Positions 1 through 8,059 of a stretch of 64,000 bases of DNA are shown here, in pieces. The notes under the pieces were generated by a model. That model worked only from the letters and a program-made list of their open reading frames with translations. It did no database searches and was not told where the DNA came from. The position numbers and the translations under genes were made by a program. Numbering within the stretch: the stretch's first letter is position 1; each line of letters begins with the position of its first letter. The stretch comes from Streptomyces sp. NBC_00448 (GTDB lineage Bacteria > Actinomycetota > Actinomycetes > Streptomycetales > Streptomycetaceae). The stretch is taken from contig NZ_CP107913.1 of NCBI RefSeq assembly GCF_036014115.1, forward strand, positions 8,549,501 through 8,613,500, written 5' to 3'.

Positions 1-168
1 GGGGGAGTGGTCGAGCACCACGAAGTCCGTGCCGGCCCGCAGCCCCGCCCGGCCCAGGAAATACGCCGCCGACAGCCCCGCCTGCCCCGCACCCACCACG
101 GCGACGTCCGCGTCCACCACCGCGGACTCACCTGCTTCCGGCCGTCGCCCCGCACCCGTGTCCTTCAT
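1..168 (-). CDS. FAD-dependent monooxygenase, N-terminal fragment (cut by window edge)
   Basis: Only the first 56 residues lie in the window; the rest is beyond base 1. After a short polar leader comes a strand-turn-helix with the dinucleotide-binding motif GAGQAGLSAAYFLGRAG, followed by an acidic strand end (VVLDHSP). This is the usual N-terminus of flavin-containing monooxygenases and related NAD(P)H/FAD oxidoreductases. The start is the ATG at 168, with an AGAGG stretch a few bases upstream. It points away from the next gene, and nothing links it to the mycofactocin or PKS genes. The substrate cannot be inferred from this fragment. Confidence 0.7.
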   Translation of the reverse strand, partial: MKDTGAGRRPEAGESAVVDADVAVVGAGQAGLSAAYFLGRAGLRAGTDFVVLDHSP

Positions 169-337
169 GCCTCTGCCAACCAGCGCCGCCGCCCATTGCT
201 TCCCCCGCCGCCCTCGTTTCCCCCGTCGCGCCCGGCGGCGAAGGGGCGGGGCCGCCGTGACGGCACGCGTAGAGGCCGGCGGCGGATGCGGGGTGCCCTG
301 GGCCCTGGGTCGTGTCGGCCGGGTCGGCGGGGGTTGC

Positions 338-1117
338 TCAGGCCCCGCAGGGCTGGGGGAGCGGGTTGGAGGCCCACCGCCGCAAGCGGGCGACGCGTTC
401 CGCCGCTTCTTCCAGGCGGGAAAGCGGGAGGTCGCCGTCGGAGACCGCGCGGGCTGTGGCCGCGTGGATCGCGTCGCGCACCCCGGGCCCGCTGGCCGGG
501 CCGAGCCGGATGAGGTCGACCCCGGCGATCCAGGCGAGGACGGCGGCGCCCGGCACCCCCCACCCGTCGACGATGGTCGGCGCGTCGAGGGTGTCGCTCA
601 GTACGACGCCGGTGTAGCCGAGTTCGCCGCGCAGCACCCCGGTGATCGCGTGGCTGTGGAGCGCCGCGGGCACGGCGGCCGAGATCGCGCGTACCCCCGC
701 GGCCGTGCCCTCCGCGAAGGGAAGCAGGTTCCCGGCGCCGGTGAAGGGCCCCAACGCCGCCGCCACGCCGTGGGACTGAAGGTCCGTCACGAACGTTCGG
801 GTCTCGCCGGGCCGCGCGCCCGGCCGCACCCCGAGGTGGAGATTCGCCCCGGCGGCCATCGACGCCGCGGCGGCGGCGCCACCTCCCGCGGCGGCGCCGA
901 CCGGCCCGCAGTGGGCGGTCAGTGCGTCCGGCAGGGCGGCCCGTACCGCGTCGGCGGCGGCCCGGGCGGCGGCGGGCTCGTACGCGTGGACGGCGGCGCC
1001 CGGCGTGCCCCGTTCCAGCCCGCGCAGAATCCACTCCGGCAGAGGGGAGCCGCCGCCGTTCACGGACGGCAGCAGGCAGGAGTCGACCAGCACGGCGAGC
1101 CGGTGCAGCGTCTTCAC
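338..1117 (-). CDS. Short, degenerate glycoside hydrolase family 3-like protein
   Basis: The 259-residue product has the C-terminal half of a GH3 N-terminal barrel: GYTGVVLSDTLDA matches the family GF.GVVISD.L motif with the nucleophile Asp, followed by an Ala/Leu-rich helix and DLIRLGP. GH3 N-acetylglucosaminidases (NagZ type) are usually well over 330 residues and carry a KHFPGHG loop with the acid/base His. Here that position reads GVAAALGPFTGAG, so the loop and His are missing. I start it at the GTG at 1117, which has AGGGGG upstream; a longer frame reaches 1192. A DasR-like operator lies 45 bp upstream. The fold call is fairly safe, but activity is doubtful: it may be a pseudoenzyme or bind sugar only. 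Confidence 0.6.
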   Translation of the reverse strand: MKTLHRLAVLVDSCLLPSVNGGGSPLPEWILRGLERGTPGAAVHAYEPAAARAAADAVRAALPDALTAHCGPVGAAAGGGAAAAASMAAGANLHLGVRPGARPGETRTFVTDLQSHGVAAALGPFTGAGNLLPFAEGTAAGVRAISAAVPAALHSHAITGVLRGELGYTGVVLSDTLDAPTIVDGWGVPGAAVLAWIAGVDLIRLGPASGPGVRDAIHAATARAVSDGDLPLSRLEEAAERVARLRRWASNPLPQPCGA

Positions 1118-1161
1118 GTCTGGGGTCCCCCTTCGGGGCGCGGCAGTCGGCGAACCCCCCG

Positions 1162-1177
1162 AATGGTACAGACCAAT
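1162..1177. promoter_or_regulatory. DasR-responsive-element-like palindrome
   Basis: The core TGGTACAGACCA (1164-1175) matches 10 of 12 positions of the Streptomyces dre core TGGTCTAGACCA and is flanked by AAT/ATT-like bases. It sits 45 bp before the GTG of the GH3-like gene, where it would act as a repressor site. DasR is a GntR regulator that senses glucosamine 6-phosphate and controls chitin and N-acetylglucosamine genes. The site is seen in the sequence; regulation by DasR is inferred. Confidence 0.5.
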
Positions 1178-1202
1178 CTGTGGCCGGGGCAATGATCCCC
1201 AT

Positions 1203-1267
1203 CACCCGCGACGTTTACCCATGACACTCACCCGCGACGTTCACCCGCGACGTTCACCCGCGACGTT
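1203..1267. repeat. Four copies of CACCCGCGACGTT, three in perfect tandem
   Basis: The 13-base unit CACCCGCGACGTT occurs at 1203-1215, then head to tail at 1229-1241, 1242-1254 and 1255-1267. The cluster lies between the divergent GH3-like and YjbQ genes, so it may be an array of regulator sites (iterons) or a simple expansion. Each unit contains the half-palindrome GACGTT. No protein can be named. Confidence 0.8.
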
Positions 1268-1344
1268 CCGCCCCGGGCCGCGGACCGCCGGTCGCTCCTG
1301 ACGCCGGACGCGGCACCCGGACGGGCGGGCCACCATGCGCCACC

Positions 1345-1776
1345 ATGGAAGGCATGGCCGAACGTTTTGGAACCCGTGTCCTCGACATCCGCACCGGCGA
1401 CCGTGAGATCGTCCACGACCTGACCGATGCCTGCACCGGCTTCCTGCGGGGGACGGCGCAGGGGCGGGACGGGCTGCTCAACGTCTTCGTACCGCACGCC
1501 ACCGCGGGCATCGCGGTCATCGAGACCGGCGCGGGCAGCGACGAGGACCTGCTCGCCCTGCTCGGCGATCTGCTGCCGGCCGACGACCGGTGGCGGCACC
1601 GGCACGGCCCGCGCGGCCACGGCCGCGACCACGTGCTGCCCGCGCTGGTGCCGCCGCACGCGACGCTTCCGGTGATCGGCGGCCGGCTGGCGCTGGGCAC
1701 CTGGCAGTCCGTCGTGCTGGTGGACACCAACGTCTCCAACACCGACCGCCAGGTCCGCCTGAGCTTCCTGGGCTGA
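1345..1776 (+). CDS. YjbQ / UPF0047 family protein
   Basis: The 143-residue product covers the whole UPF0047 (YjbQ) family. It shows VFVPHATAGIAVIE near residue 50, then WRHRHGPRGHGRDHVLPAL with the conserved His/Asp cluster, and ends with the LGTWQSVVLVDTN strand pair. Family members are small trimeric proteins reported to have weak thiamine-phosphate synthase activity; the true role is unsettled. The start is the ATG at 1345; an ATG nine bases later (1354) is also possible and neither has a strong ribosome site. It stands alone ahead of the mycofactocin genes and probably is not part of that pathway. Confidence 0.85.
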   Translation: MEGMAERFGTRVLDIRTGDREIVHDLTDACTGFLRGTAQGRDGLLNVFVPHATAGIAVIETGAGSDEDLLALLGDLLPADDRWRHRHGPRGHGRDHVLPALVPPHATLPVIGGRLALGTWQSVVLVDTNVSNTDRQVRLSFLG

Positions 1777-2144
1777 GCGAACCGCGGTCCGGACGAGGCC
1801 GCGGTCCGGACGCAGCCGGGGGCCCGACGAATCCGCGGCCCCCACGGAGCCGCGGCCCCGGCGGAGCCGTGTCGGCTCCGAACCGCGCCGGCCCGGCCGT
1901 ACGAGCTGAGTGCGGCCGCAGGCAAGGGAGTTGGGCCGGCCCGGCGAGCCGGGGCAGTGATCGGCGACTTCGGCATGTGCCCTTCTTTTCCCCACCCGGC
2001 GCCACTATCGTCCAGATGCACGGCGGACGACCGCCTCCCCCCGGAGCCGTGGGGGCAGCCTCTCATGGGCCACACGCCGTGAGCTCCCGTGCCCGAGTCC
2101 CCATCGGCGGCGAGCGCGGCCTCCACCGAGTGAAGGGGTATGTC
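1777..2144. other. Intergenic region before the mftD operon
   Basis: No gene is visible in these 368 bases. They hold GC-rich imperfect repeats (CGCGGTCCGGACG occurs twice, near 1781 and 1801, and related GGAGCCGCGG/GGAGCCG units follow). Later comes a less GC-rich stretch (about 1980-2020) that could carry the mftD promoter. The leader ends with AAGGGG at 2133-2138, which fixes the mftD start. No TetR-type mftR gene is present here, although many mycofactocin loci have one. Confidence 0.4.
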
Positions 2145-3338
2145 GTGGGCAGCAATTGGTTCGAGACCGTCGCACACGCCCAGCGACGAGCCGAGAAGCG
2201 CCTTCCGAAATCCGTCTACGGCGCGCTGCTCGCCGGGTCCGAGGCGGGGGTGTCCTACCGGGACAACACCGCGGCGTTCCAGGAGTTGGGAATGGCCCCG
2301 CACGTGGCCGGCCAGCCCCCGGAACAGGACCTGGCGACCACGGTCATGGGGCAGCCGATCGAGCTGCCGGTGGTCATCTCCCCGACCGGGGTCCAGGCCG
2401 TCCACCCCGACGGCGAGGTGGCCGTCGCCCGCGCCGCCGCGGCGCGGGGCACCGCGATGGGGCTCAGCTCCTTCGCGAGCAAGCCGGTCGAGGAGGTGGT
2501 GGCGGCCAACCCGAAGACTTTCTTCCAGATGTACTGGATGGGGTCGAAGGACGCGATGGTCCGCATGATGGACCGGGCCCGTACCGCCGGGGCGGTGGGC
2601 CTGATCGTCACCCTCGACTGGTCCTTCTCGCACGGCCGCGACTGGGGCAGCCCCTGGATACCGGAGCGGCTGGACCTGCGGGCCATGGCGAAGCTCGCCC
2701 CGCAGGCGCTGACCCGGCCCTCCTGGCTGCTGGACTACGCCCGCTCCGGCAAGCTCCCCGACCTCACGACTCCCAACCTCACCGGCCCGGACGGCGTCAC
2801 GCCGACGTTCTTCGGCGCCTACGGCGCGTGGATGCAGACCCCGCCGCCCAGTTGGGACGACATCCGCTGGCTGCGGGACGAATGGCGCGGCCCCTTCATG
2901 CTCAAGGGAGTCTCGCGGCTGGACGACGCCCGCCGGGCCGTGGACTGCGGTGTCACCGCGATCTCCGTCTCCAACCACGGCGGCAACAACCTCGACGGCA
3001 CCCCCGCCCCCATCCGCATGCTGCCCGCGGTGGCCGAGGCGGTGGGAGGCGAGGTGGAGGTGCTGATGGACGGGGGCATCCGGCGCGGCAGCGACGTCGT
3101 CAAGGCCCTCGCCCTCGGCGCGCGCGCCGTGATGATCGGCCGCGCCTACCTGTGGGGGCTCGCCGCCGCGGGACAGGGCGGCGTGGAGAACGTCCTGGAC
3201 GTCATGGCCGGCGGCATCCGCTCCGCGCTGCTCGGCCTCGGCCGGGCCGGCGTCGGCGAGTTGGTGCCCGACGACGTGATCGTGCCGGCCGGCTTCACCC
3301 GCACGCTCGGCGACACCGACCGCGCGGGGCGGAAGTGA
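2145..3338 (+). CDS. mftD: Mycofactocin biosynthesis FMN-dependent deaminase MftD
   Basis: The 397-residue product is an alpha-hydroxy-acid-oxidase-fold flavoprotein. It begins with the MftD signature NWFETVAHAQRRAEKRLPKS. FMN and active-site features follow: LIVTLDW, MLKGVSRLDDARRAVDCG with the catalytic-strand Lys, ISVSNHGGNNLDG, and the phosphate loop VLMDGGIRRGSDVVKALALGA. MftD oxidatively deaminates the pyrrolidinone intermediate (AHDP) to pre-mycofactocin, creating the redox-active dicarbonyl. The start is the GTG at 2145, with AAGGGG seven bases upstream; an upstream in-frame GTG at 2130 and an out-of-frame ATG at 2140 are less likely. Its stop overlaps the mftE start by four bases. 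Confidence 0.95.
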   Translation: MGSNWFETVAHAQRRAEKRLPKSVYGALLAGSEAGVSYRDNTAAFQELGMAPHVAGQPPEQDLATTVMGQPIELPVVISPTGVQAVHPDGEVAVARAAAARGTAMGLSSFASKPVEEVVAANPKTFFQMYWMGSKDAMVRMMDRARTAGAVGLIVTLDWSFSHGRDWGSPWIPERLDLRAMAKLAPQALTRPSWLLDYARSGKLPDLTTPNLTGPDGVTPTFFGAYGAWMQTPPPSWDDIRWLRDEWRGPFMLKGVSRLDDARRAVDCGVTAISVSNHGGNNLDGTPAPIRMLPAVAEAVGGEVEVLMDGGIRRGSDVVKALALGARAVMIGRAYLWGLAAAGQGGVENVLDVMAGGIRSALLGLGRAGVGELVPDDVIVPAGFTRTLGDTDRAGRK

Positions 3339-4078
3339 AGCCGGGCGCGCAGCCCGCGAACCTGGCCCACCGCACCTGGACCTCGCTGCCGCACCGCCCG
3401 GTGGTCCTGGTGCCGCTCGGCTCGATCGAGCAGCACGGCCCGCACCTGCCGCTCGACACCGACACCACGGTCGCCACCGCCGTGGCCGAGGGTGCGGCCC
3501 GGCGCCTGGCCGGCACCGGTCCCGCGGACCGGATACTGCTGGCGCCGCCGATCGTGTACGCGGCCAGCGGCGAGCACCAGTCCTTCCCGGGCACGATGTC
3601 GATCGGCAACGAGGCGCTGCGGTTCATGCTCGTCGAACTCGTCCGCTCCCTGTCCCTGTGGTCCGGCCGGGTCGTGTTCGTCAACGGCCACGGCGGCAAC
3701 CTCGCCTGCCTGACCGGCGCGGTCGGCCAGCTGGTCGACGAGGGGCATGACGTGGGCTGGGTGGCCTGCGTACCGGAAGGCGGCGACGCGCACGCCGGCC
3801 GCTGCGAGACCTCGCTGATGCTCCATCTGGCCCCGGAGCGGGTCGACATGCTCCGGGCCGAGCCCGGAAACCCCGCGCCGCTCGCGGAGTTGCTGCCGAC
3901 GATCATCGCCGGGGGCGTGGCCGCGGTCTCGCCGTCCGGCGTGCTCGGCGACCCGACCGGCGCGACCGCCCAGGAGGGTGCCCGCCTCCTCGACGCCCTG
4001 GTGGCGGACGCGGCCGAGCGGATCGGCGGCAGCCCTGACGCCCGCGGCCGGCTGAGCCGCGCCGGGGCCCGGGCATGA
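3335..4078 (+). CDS. mftE: Mycofactocin precursor peptide peptidase MftE (creatininase family)
   Basis: The 247-residue metallopeptidase has the creatininase fold. Metal and active-site segments are visible in order: GSIEQHGPHLPLDTDT, SGEHQSFPGT, FVNGHGGN and GDAHAGRCETSL. MftE cuts the modified MftA peptide ahead of the cyclised Val-Tyr end and releases the small AHDP precursor that MftD oxidises. The GTG start at 3335 lies in a GTGA overlap with the mftD stop, and its own stop overlaps the next ATG (ATGA), so these genes are translationally coupled. Length and motifs are normal for the family. Confidence 0.95.
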   Translation: MKPGAQPANLAHRTWTSLPHRPVVLVPLGSIEQHGPHLPLDTDTTVATAVAEGAARRLAGTGPADRILLAPPIVYAASGEHQSFPGTMSIGNEALRFMLVELVRSLSLWSGRVVFVNGHGGNLACLTGAVGQLVDEGHDVGWVACVPEGGDAHAGRCETSLMLHLAPERVDMLRAEPGNPAPLAELLPTIIAGGVAAVSPSGVLGDPTGATAQEGARLLDALVADAAERIGGSPDARGRLSRAGARA

Positions 4079-4878
4079 CCGGCACCCGGCGGGTCGCGCT
4101 GGTCACCGGCGCCGCGCGCGGCATCGGCGCCGCGACCGTACGGGCGCTGTGCGCGGACGGGTACGCGGTCGTCGCCCTCGACGGCTGCGCGGGCGACGGT
4201 CCCGGGCGCGGCCCCGGCGTGGACTACCCGCTGGCGAGCCGTGCGGAGTTGGAGGCGCTCGGCGCGCGGTACCCCGGCCAGGTCGTCACCCGGGTCGCCG
4301 ACGTCCGCGACGCCGACGCGCTGCGGGCCGCCGCGGCCGCCGCGGTCGAGGAGTTCGGCCGGCTCGATGCGGCGGTGGCGGCCGCGGCCGTCATCTGCGG
4401 CGGCCTGCCGGTGTGGGAGACCCCGCCGGAGCAGGTGCGGACCCTGTGGGAGGTCGACGTCATGGGGGTGTGGAACACCGCGGCGGCCTGCGTGCCGCAC
4501 ATGCTGAGCGGGCCCGACCCGGCCGGCTGCCGGTTCGTCGCCGTGGCCTCCGCCGCGGGCACCCGCGGCCTGTTCCACCTGGCCGGGTACGGCGCCGCCA
4601 AGCACGCCGTCGTCGGCCTGGTCCGCGGGCTGGCCGCCGACCTCGTGAACACCGGGGTGACCGCCGTCGCGGTCTCCCCCGGCTCGACCCGGACCGCCAT
4701 GCTGGACGCCACCGCCGCGCTCTACGACGTCGGCACCGAGACGTTCGCCGGCTCGCAGCTCGACGGCCGGCTGATCGAGCCCGAGGAGGTCGCGGACGTC
4801 GTCGCCTTCTGCTGCTCCCGGCCCGGCGGCGTCGCCAACGGGACGGTCGTCAGCGCCGAGGGCGGGTTCCGCGGATGA
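4075..4878 (+). CDS. Mycofactocin-coupled short-chain dehydrogenase inside the mft operon
   Basis: The 267-residue SDR has the glycine motif TGAARGIGAAT near the N-terminus and the catalytic SAAG...YGAAK set. After the second beta strand it carries the extra segment DYPLASRAELEALG, the insertion typical of mycofactocin-associated SDRs. In that group the NAD is thought to stay bound and to be reoxidised by mycofactocin rather than exchanged. It overlaps mftE and mftF by four bases each, so it is made together with the cofactor enzymes. The alcohol substrate is unknown; relatives act on secondary alcohols such as carveol. It could also serve cofactor maturation or recycling. Confidence 0.85.
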   Translation: MTGTRRVALVTGAARGIGAATVRALCADGYAVVALDGCAGDGPGRGPGVDYPLASRAELEALGARYPGQVVTRVADVRDADALRAAAAAAVEEFGRLDAAVAAAAVICGGLPVWETPPEQVRTLWEVDVMGVWNTAAACVPHMLSGPDPAGCRFVAVASAAGTRGLFHLAGYGAAKHAVVGLVRGLAADLVNTGVTAVAVSPGSTRTAMLDATAALYDVGTETFAGSQLDGRLIEPEEVADVVAFCCSRPGGVANGTVVSAEGGFRG

Positions 4879-6428
4879 CGCTTCCGGTCGGTTCCGTGGT
4901 GGAACTCGGCTCCAGGGTCAGGCAGTACGACCGCGGACGCGTCCTCGTCGGGGGAGCGCCGCCCCGCCTGCTGCGCCTGTCCGCGCCCGCCGTGGCGCTC
5001 CTGGCGGGCCGGCGGATACGGATCGGCGGTCCGGCCTCGCTCCGGCTCGCGACCCGGCTGGTGGCGCTGGGGATGGCGCACCCGGTCGTCGCCGCGCTCC
5101 CGCCGGCCGACCTCGCACAGCTCACCGTGGTCGTGCCGGCCCACGGCCGGCCCGACGCGCTGGAGCGGCTGCTGGCCGGCGTGGCCGGACGGGTCGAGGT
5201 GATCGTCGTGGACGACGCCTCCCCCGACCCGGACCCGGTGGCCCGCGTCGCTCACCGGCACGGCGCTCGCCTGATCCGCCACCCCGGCAACCGCGGGCCG
5301 GCCGCCGCCCGCAACACCGGGCTGCGGCAGGTCCGCACCCCCTTCGTGGCGTTCATCGACAGCGACATCACCGTCGAGCCCGACACCCTGCCGATGCTGC
5401 TGCGCCACTTCCACGACCCTGAACTCGCCGTCGTCGCGCCCCGGGTCCTGGGCCTGCACGGGCCGGGCACGCGGGAGCGGGGCAACTGGATCGTCCGCTA
5501 CGAGGGGGCCCGCTCCTCGCTCGACCTGCAGGCGCACCCGGCCCTGGTCCATCCGCGCTCGCGCGTGTCGTGGGTGCCCAGCGCCTGCCTGGTGGCGCGC
5601 GTCGACGCGCTCGGGCCGGGGTTCACCGAGTCCATGCGGGTCGGCGAGGACGTCGACCTGGTCTGGCGGCTGGCCGCCGAGGGGCACCGGGTCCGCTACG
5701 AGCCGTCCGTCGCGGTCCGGCACGACCACCGCAGCGGCCTCGCCGACTGGCTGGGCCGCAAGGCGTACTACGGCACGGGGGCGCACACGCTCTCCGCGCG
5801 GCACGGGCCGGCGGTGGCCCCGGCGGTCCTCACGCCGTGGGCCGCGGCCGTCGGCGTAGCGGCGCTGGCGCAGCGGCGCTGGTCGCTGCCGGCGGCCGCG
5901 GTGGTGCTCACCGCGGTGACCCGCCGGAACCTGCGCAAGGTGCCGGCCGGGAGCGCCGGACGGCACCGGATCGCCGTTTCCCTGACCGGCCTCGGGGTGG
6001 CGGCCACCGCCGAGCAGGCGGCCGCGCTGCTGCTGCGGCACTGGTGGCCGCTGAGCCTCGCCGGCTGCGTGGTGTCGTCCCGGGCCCGCCGGGCGGTGGC
6101 GCTGGCCGCGGTGGCCGACGGGTTGCTGGAGTACCGCCTGCGCTCCCCGGACCTGGACCCGGTGCGTTTCGCGCTGGCCCGCCGGCTGGACGACCTCGCC
6201 TACGGCTCGGGGCTGTGGGCGGGGGCGGTCAGGGGGCGGTCGATCCGCTGCCTGCTTCCCGAGATCCGCCGCTCAGGGGCGGGGGCGGGGGCGGGGGCGG
6301 GTGCGCGTGCGCGTTCGGCTGCGGGTGCTGCGGGTGCTGCGGGTGCTGCGGGTGCTTCGGCCGCTGCTGCTGCGCGGGCTGGGGCGGGGACCCGGGGCGA
6401 CCGGCCGTTCCCGCGCCCCGCACCGTGA
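4875..6428 (+). CDS. mftF: Mycofactocin glycosyltransferase MftF
   Basis: The 517-residue product has an MftF N-terminal segment (about 1-80), then a GT-A family 2 domain: LTVVVPAHGRPDALERLL, VIVVDDASPD, GPAAARNTGL, FIDSDI (DxD-type) and the acceptor motif MRVGEDVDLVWRL. Hydrophobic helices around residues 320-400 suggest membrane association. MftF adds beta-linked glucose units to pre-mycofactocin. The ATG at 4875 overlaps the SDR stop (ATGA). The last 50 or so residues are a Gly/Ala/Arg low-complexity tail encoded by a GC repeat, probably not part of the fold. Its transcript ends at the hairpin shared with mftC. Confidence 0.92.
   Translation: MTLPVGSVVELGSRVRQYDRGRVLVGGAPPRLLRLSAPAVALLAGRRIRIGGPASLRLATRLVALGMAHPVVAALPPADLAQLTVVVPAHGRPDALERLLAGVAGRVEVIVVDDASPDPDPVARVAHRHGARLIRHPGNRGPAAARNTGLRQVRTPFVAFIDSDITVEPDTLPMLLRHFHDPELAVVAPRVLGLHGPGTRERGNWIVRYEGARSSLDLQAHPALVHPRSRVSWVPSACLVARVDALGPGFTESMRVGEDVDLVWRLAAEGHRVRYEPSVAVRHDHRSGLADWLGRKAYYGTGAHTLSARHGPAVAPAVLTPWAAAVGVAALAQRRWSLPAAAVVLTAVTRRNLRKVPAGSAGRHRIAVSLTGLGVAATAEQAAALLLRHWWPLSLAGCVVSSRARRAVALAAVADGLLEYRLRSPDLDPVRFALARRLDDLAYGSGLWAGAVRGRSIRCLLPEIRRSGAGAGAGAGARARSAAGAAGAAGAAGASAAAAARAGAGTRGDRPFPRPAP
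6276..6356. repeat. GC microsatellite in the 3' end of mftF
   Basis: Runs of GGGGGC are followed by about four copies of the 9-base unit GCTGCGGGT. Because both units are multiples of three, they stay in frame and add a Gly-Ala-rich tail to MftF. This looks like slippage growth near the stop codon. Confidence 0.75.
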
Positions 6429-6483
6429 ACGCCCCGAGGGGACCGCGACGCCCGCCGCGATCCCCCCGGGCCACCCGAGATCC

Positions 6484-6519
6484 GAGGGCGCCGGCGCCCG
6501 AACGGACGCCGGCGCCCTC
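6484..6519. terminator. Bidirectional terminator between mftF and mftC
   Basis: A perfect 13-bp stem GAGGGCGCCGGCG (6484-6496) pairs with 6507-6519 around a 10-base loop. It lies between convergent genes and ends six bases from the mftC stop. Streptomyces terminators often lack a clear U run, so the stem alone is good evidence. Confidence 0.8.
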
Positions 6520-6524
6520 CGGGT

Positions 6525-7691
6525 TCACAACGGGCTCTCGTCGCAGGGCTTGGCCGGCATCCGCCGCCCGATGGTCACCGGGACCGGCCCGACGCCCGCG
6601 CGTACGGGCCGCGAGTGGTCCTGCGAGGGGCGCGGCGCGTGTCCCGCCGCCACCCCCTCCAAGGCGCGTTCGCCGAACCCCCGCACGCACTCGGGATCGG
6701 GGCCGTCGAGCGGCAGCCCGGTGAAGAACTTGGCCGCCATGCAACCGCCCTGGCAGGCGTCGAAGTGGCCGCAGGACGCGCAGGCGCCCGCGGACTGCGG
6801 TTCACGCAACTGCTCGAACAGCTCGGAGGACCGCCACACCGAGGTGAAGCCGCCCGGCTCGCGGACGTTCCCGGCCCGGAAGGCGTCGTGGATCGCGAAC
6901 GGGCACGCGTAGACGTCGCCGACCGGGTCGATCAGGCACACCACCCTGCCCGCTCCGCACAGGTTGAGCCCCGGCATCGACTGCCCGAAGGCCGACAGGT
7001 GGAAGAACGAGTCGCCGGTGAGCACCTTCTCCCCGTGCGCCACCAGCCAGTCGTACAGCTCGCGTTGCTGTTCGGGCCGCGGGTGCAGCTCGTCCCAGGT
7101 GTCGGCTCCGCGCCCGGAGGGGCGCAGCCGGGTCAGCCGCAGTTGGGCGCCGTAGCGGTCGGCGAGCGCCGCGAAGTCGTCGAGCTGGCCGATGTTGTGC
7201 CGGGTCGCGACGACCGAGAGTTTGAAGCCGCGGAACCCGGCCGCCGCCAGGTTGCGCATCGCCCGGACCGCCGTGTCGTACGAACCCGGCCCGCGCACCC
7301 GGTCGTTGACCTCGGCGGTGGCGCCGTCCAGCGAGATCTGCACGTCCACGTAGTCGCTCCCGGCGAGCCGGGCCGCGACCTCCTCGGTGATGCGTACCCC
7401 GTTGGTCGAGAACTTGACGCCGACCTGGTGCGCGGTGGCGTAGTCGACGAGTTCCCAGAAGTCCGGGCGCACGGTGGGCTCGCCGCCGCCGATGTTCACG
7501 TAGAAGACCTGCATGCGCTGCAACTCGTCGATGACCGAACGGCATTCGGCGGTGGACAGCTCGCGCGGGTCGCGCCGGCCGGAGCTGGACAGGCAGTGCA
7601 CGCAGGCGAGATTGCAGGCGTACGTCAGCTCCCACGTCAGGCAGATGGGGGCGTCCAGCCCCCGCTGGAAGTGTTCCACCAGGCGGGTCAC
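6525..7691 (-). CDS. mftC: Mycofactocin radical SAM maturase MftC
   Basis: The 388-residue radical SAM/SPASM enzyme has Cys26-xxx-Cys30-xx-Cys33 (ACNLACVHC) for the SAM-binding cluster. A SPASM-type cysteine-rich C-terminus (ACASCGHFDACQGGC..PEC) supplies auxiliary clusters. MftC decarboxylates the C-terminal Tyr of MftA and then forms the Val-Tyr cross-link, with MftB presenting the peptide. The GTG start at 7691 has AGGAGG five bases upstream and overlaps the mftB stop by four bases. Order and spacing match known mftABC operons. Confidence 0.95.
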   Translation of the reverse strand: MTRLVEHFQRGLDAPICLTWELTYACNLACVHCLSSSGRRDPRELSTAECRSVIDELQRMQVFYVNIGGGEPTVRPDFWELVDYATAHQVGVKFSTNGVRITEEVAARLAGSDYVDVQISLDGATAEVNDRVRGPGSYDTAVRAMRNLAAAGFRGFKLSVVATRHNIGQLDDFAALADRYGAQLRLTRLRPSGRGADTWDELHPRPEQQRELYDWLVAHGEKVLTGDSFFHLSAFGQSMPGLNLCGAGRVVCLIDPVGDVYACPFAIHDAFRAGNVREPGGFTSVWRSSELFEQLREPQSAGACASCGHFDACQGGCMAAKFFTGLPLDGPDPECVRGFGERALEGVAAGHAPRPSQDHSRPVRAGVGPVPVTIGRRMPAKPCDESPL

Positions 7692-8035
7692 GGAAGCCTC
7701 CTGTCCTCTCGGCCGGGCGCGGCGGGGGGCACCCTCGGCGCGTCTCCGGTGGTTTCGGTGCTCGCGGCGTGCCGCTCGACGATCATCCGGGTGCGGGCGA
7801 GCGTGGACAGCGCGGCCGTGAAGGCGGGCAGCCGCTCGCCCGCGACCGCCTCGCACGCCCGGCGGGCACTGGGCTGCGCATCCAACTCCCGCACCACGCT
7901 CAGAAGTTCGGGGTCCTTGAGGAATGACAGCCGCCGCGTGCCGAAGTGGTACAGCAGCGCGCCGAACGGCTCGGGGCGTACCGAGACCTGCGGATGCAGC
8001 GTCCAGGCGCGCTCGATGTCGAACTCCACGGGCAT
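7688..8035 (-). CDS. mftB: Mycofactocin peptide chaperone MftB
   Basis: The 115-residue protein begins with a segment typical of MftB (FDIERAWTLHPQVSVRPEPFGALLYHFGTRRLSFL), a PqqD-like RiPP recognition element fold. It then has two helices and a Pro/Arg-rich tail. MftB binds the leader of MftA and delivers it to MftC. The ATG at 8035 has a GAGGAG/GAGGA stretch upstream; the stop overlaps mftC. The C-terminal 20 residues look disordered. Confidence 0.93.
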   Translation of the reverse strand: MPVEFDIERAWTLHPQVSVRPEPFGALLYHFGTRRLSFLKDPELLSVVRELDAQPSARRACEAVAGERLPAFTAALSTLARTRMIVERHAASTETTGDAPRVPPAAPGREDRRLP

Positions 8036-8059
8036 ACGGTCCTCACTCCTCGTCGCCGG

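Noticed and set aside
2130..2142. Alternative starts for mftD (GTG 2130, ATG 2140)
   Set aside because: ATG 2140 is out of frame and GTG 2130 overlaps the AAGGGG ribosome site, which is well placed for GTG 2145.
6270..6360. CRISPR-like repeats in the 3' end of mftF
   Set aside because: Units are 6-9 bases without spacers; it is a GC microsatellite in frame.
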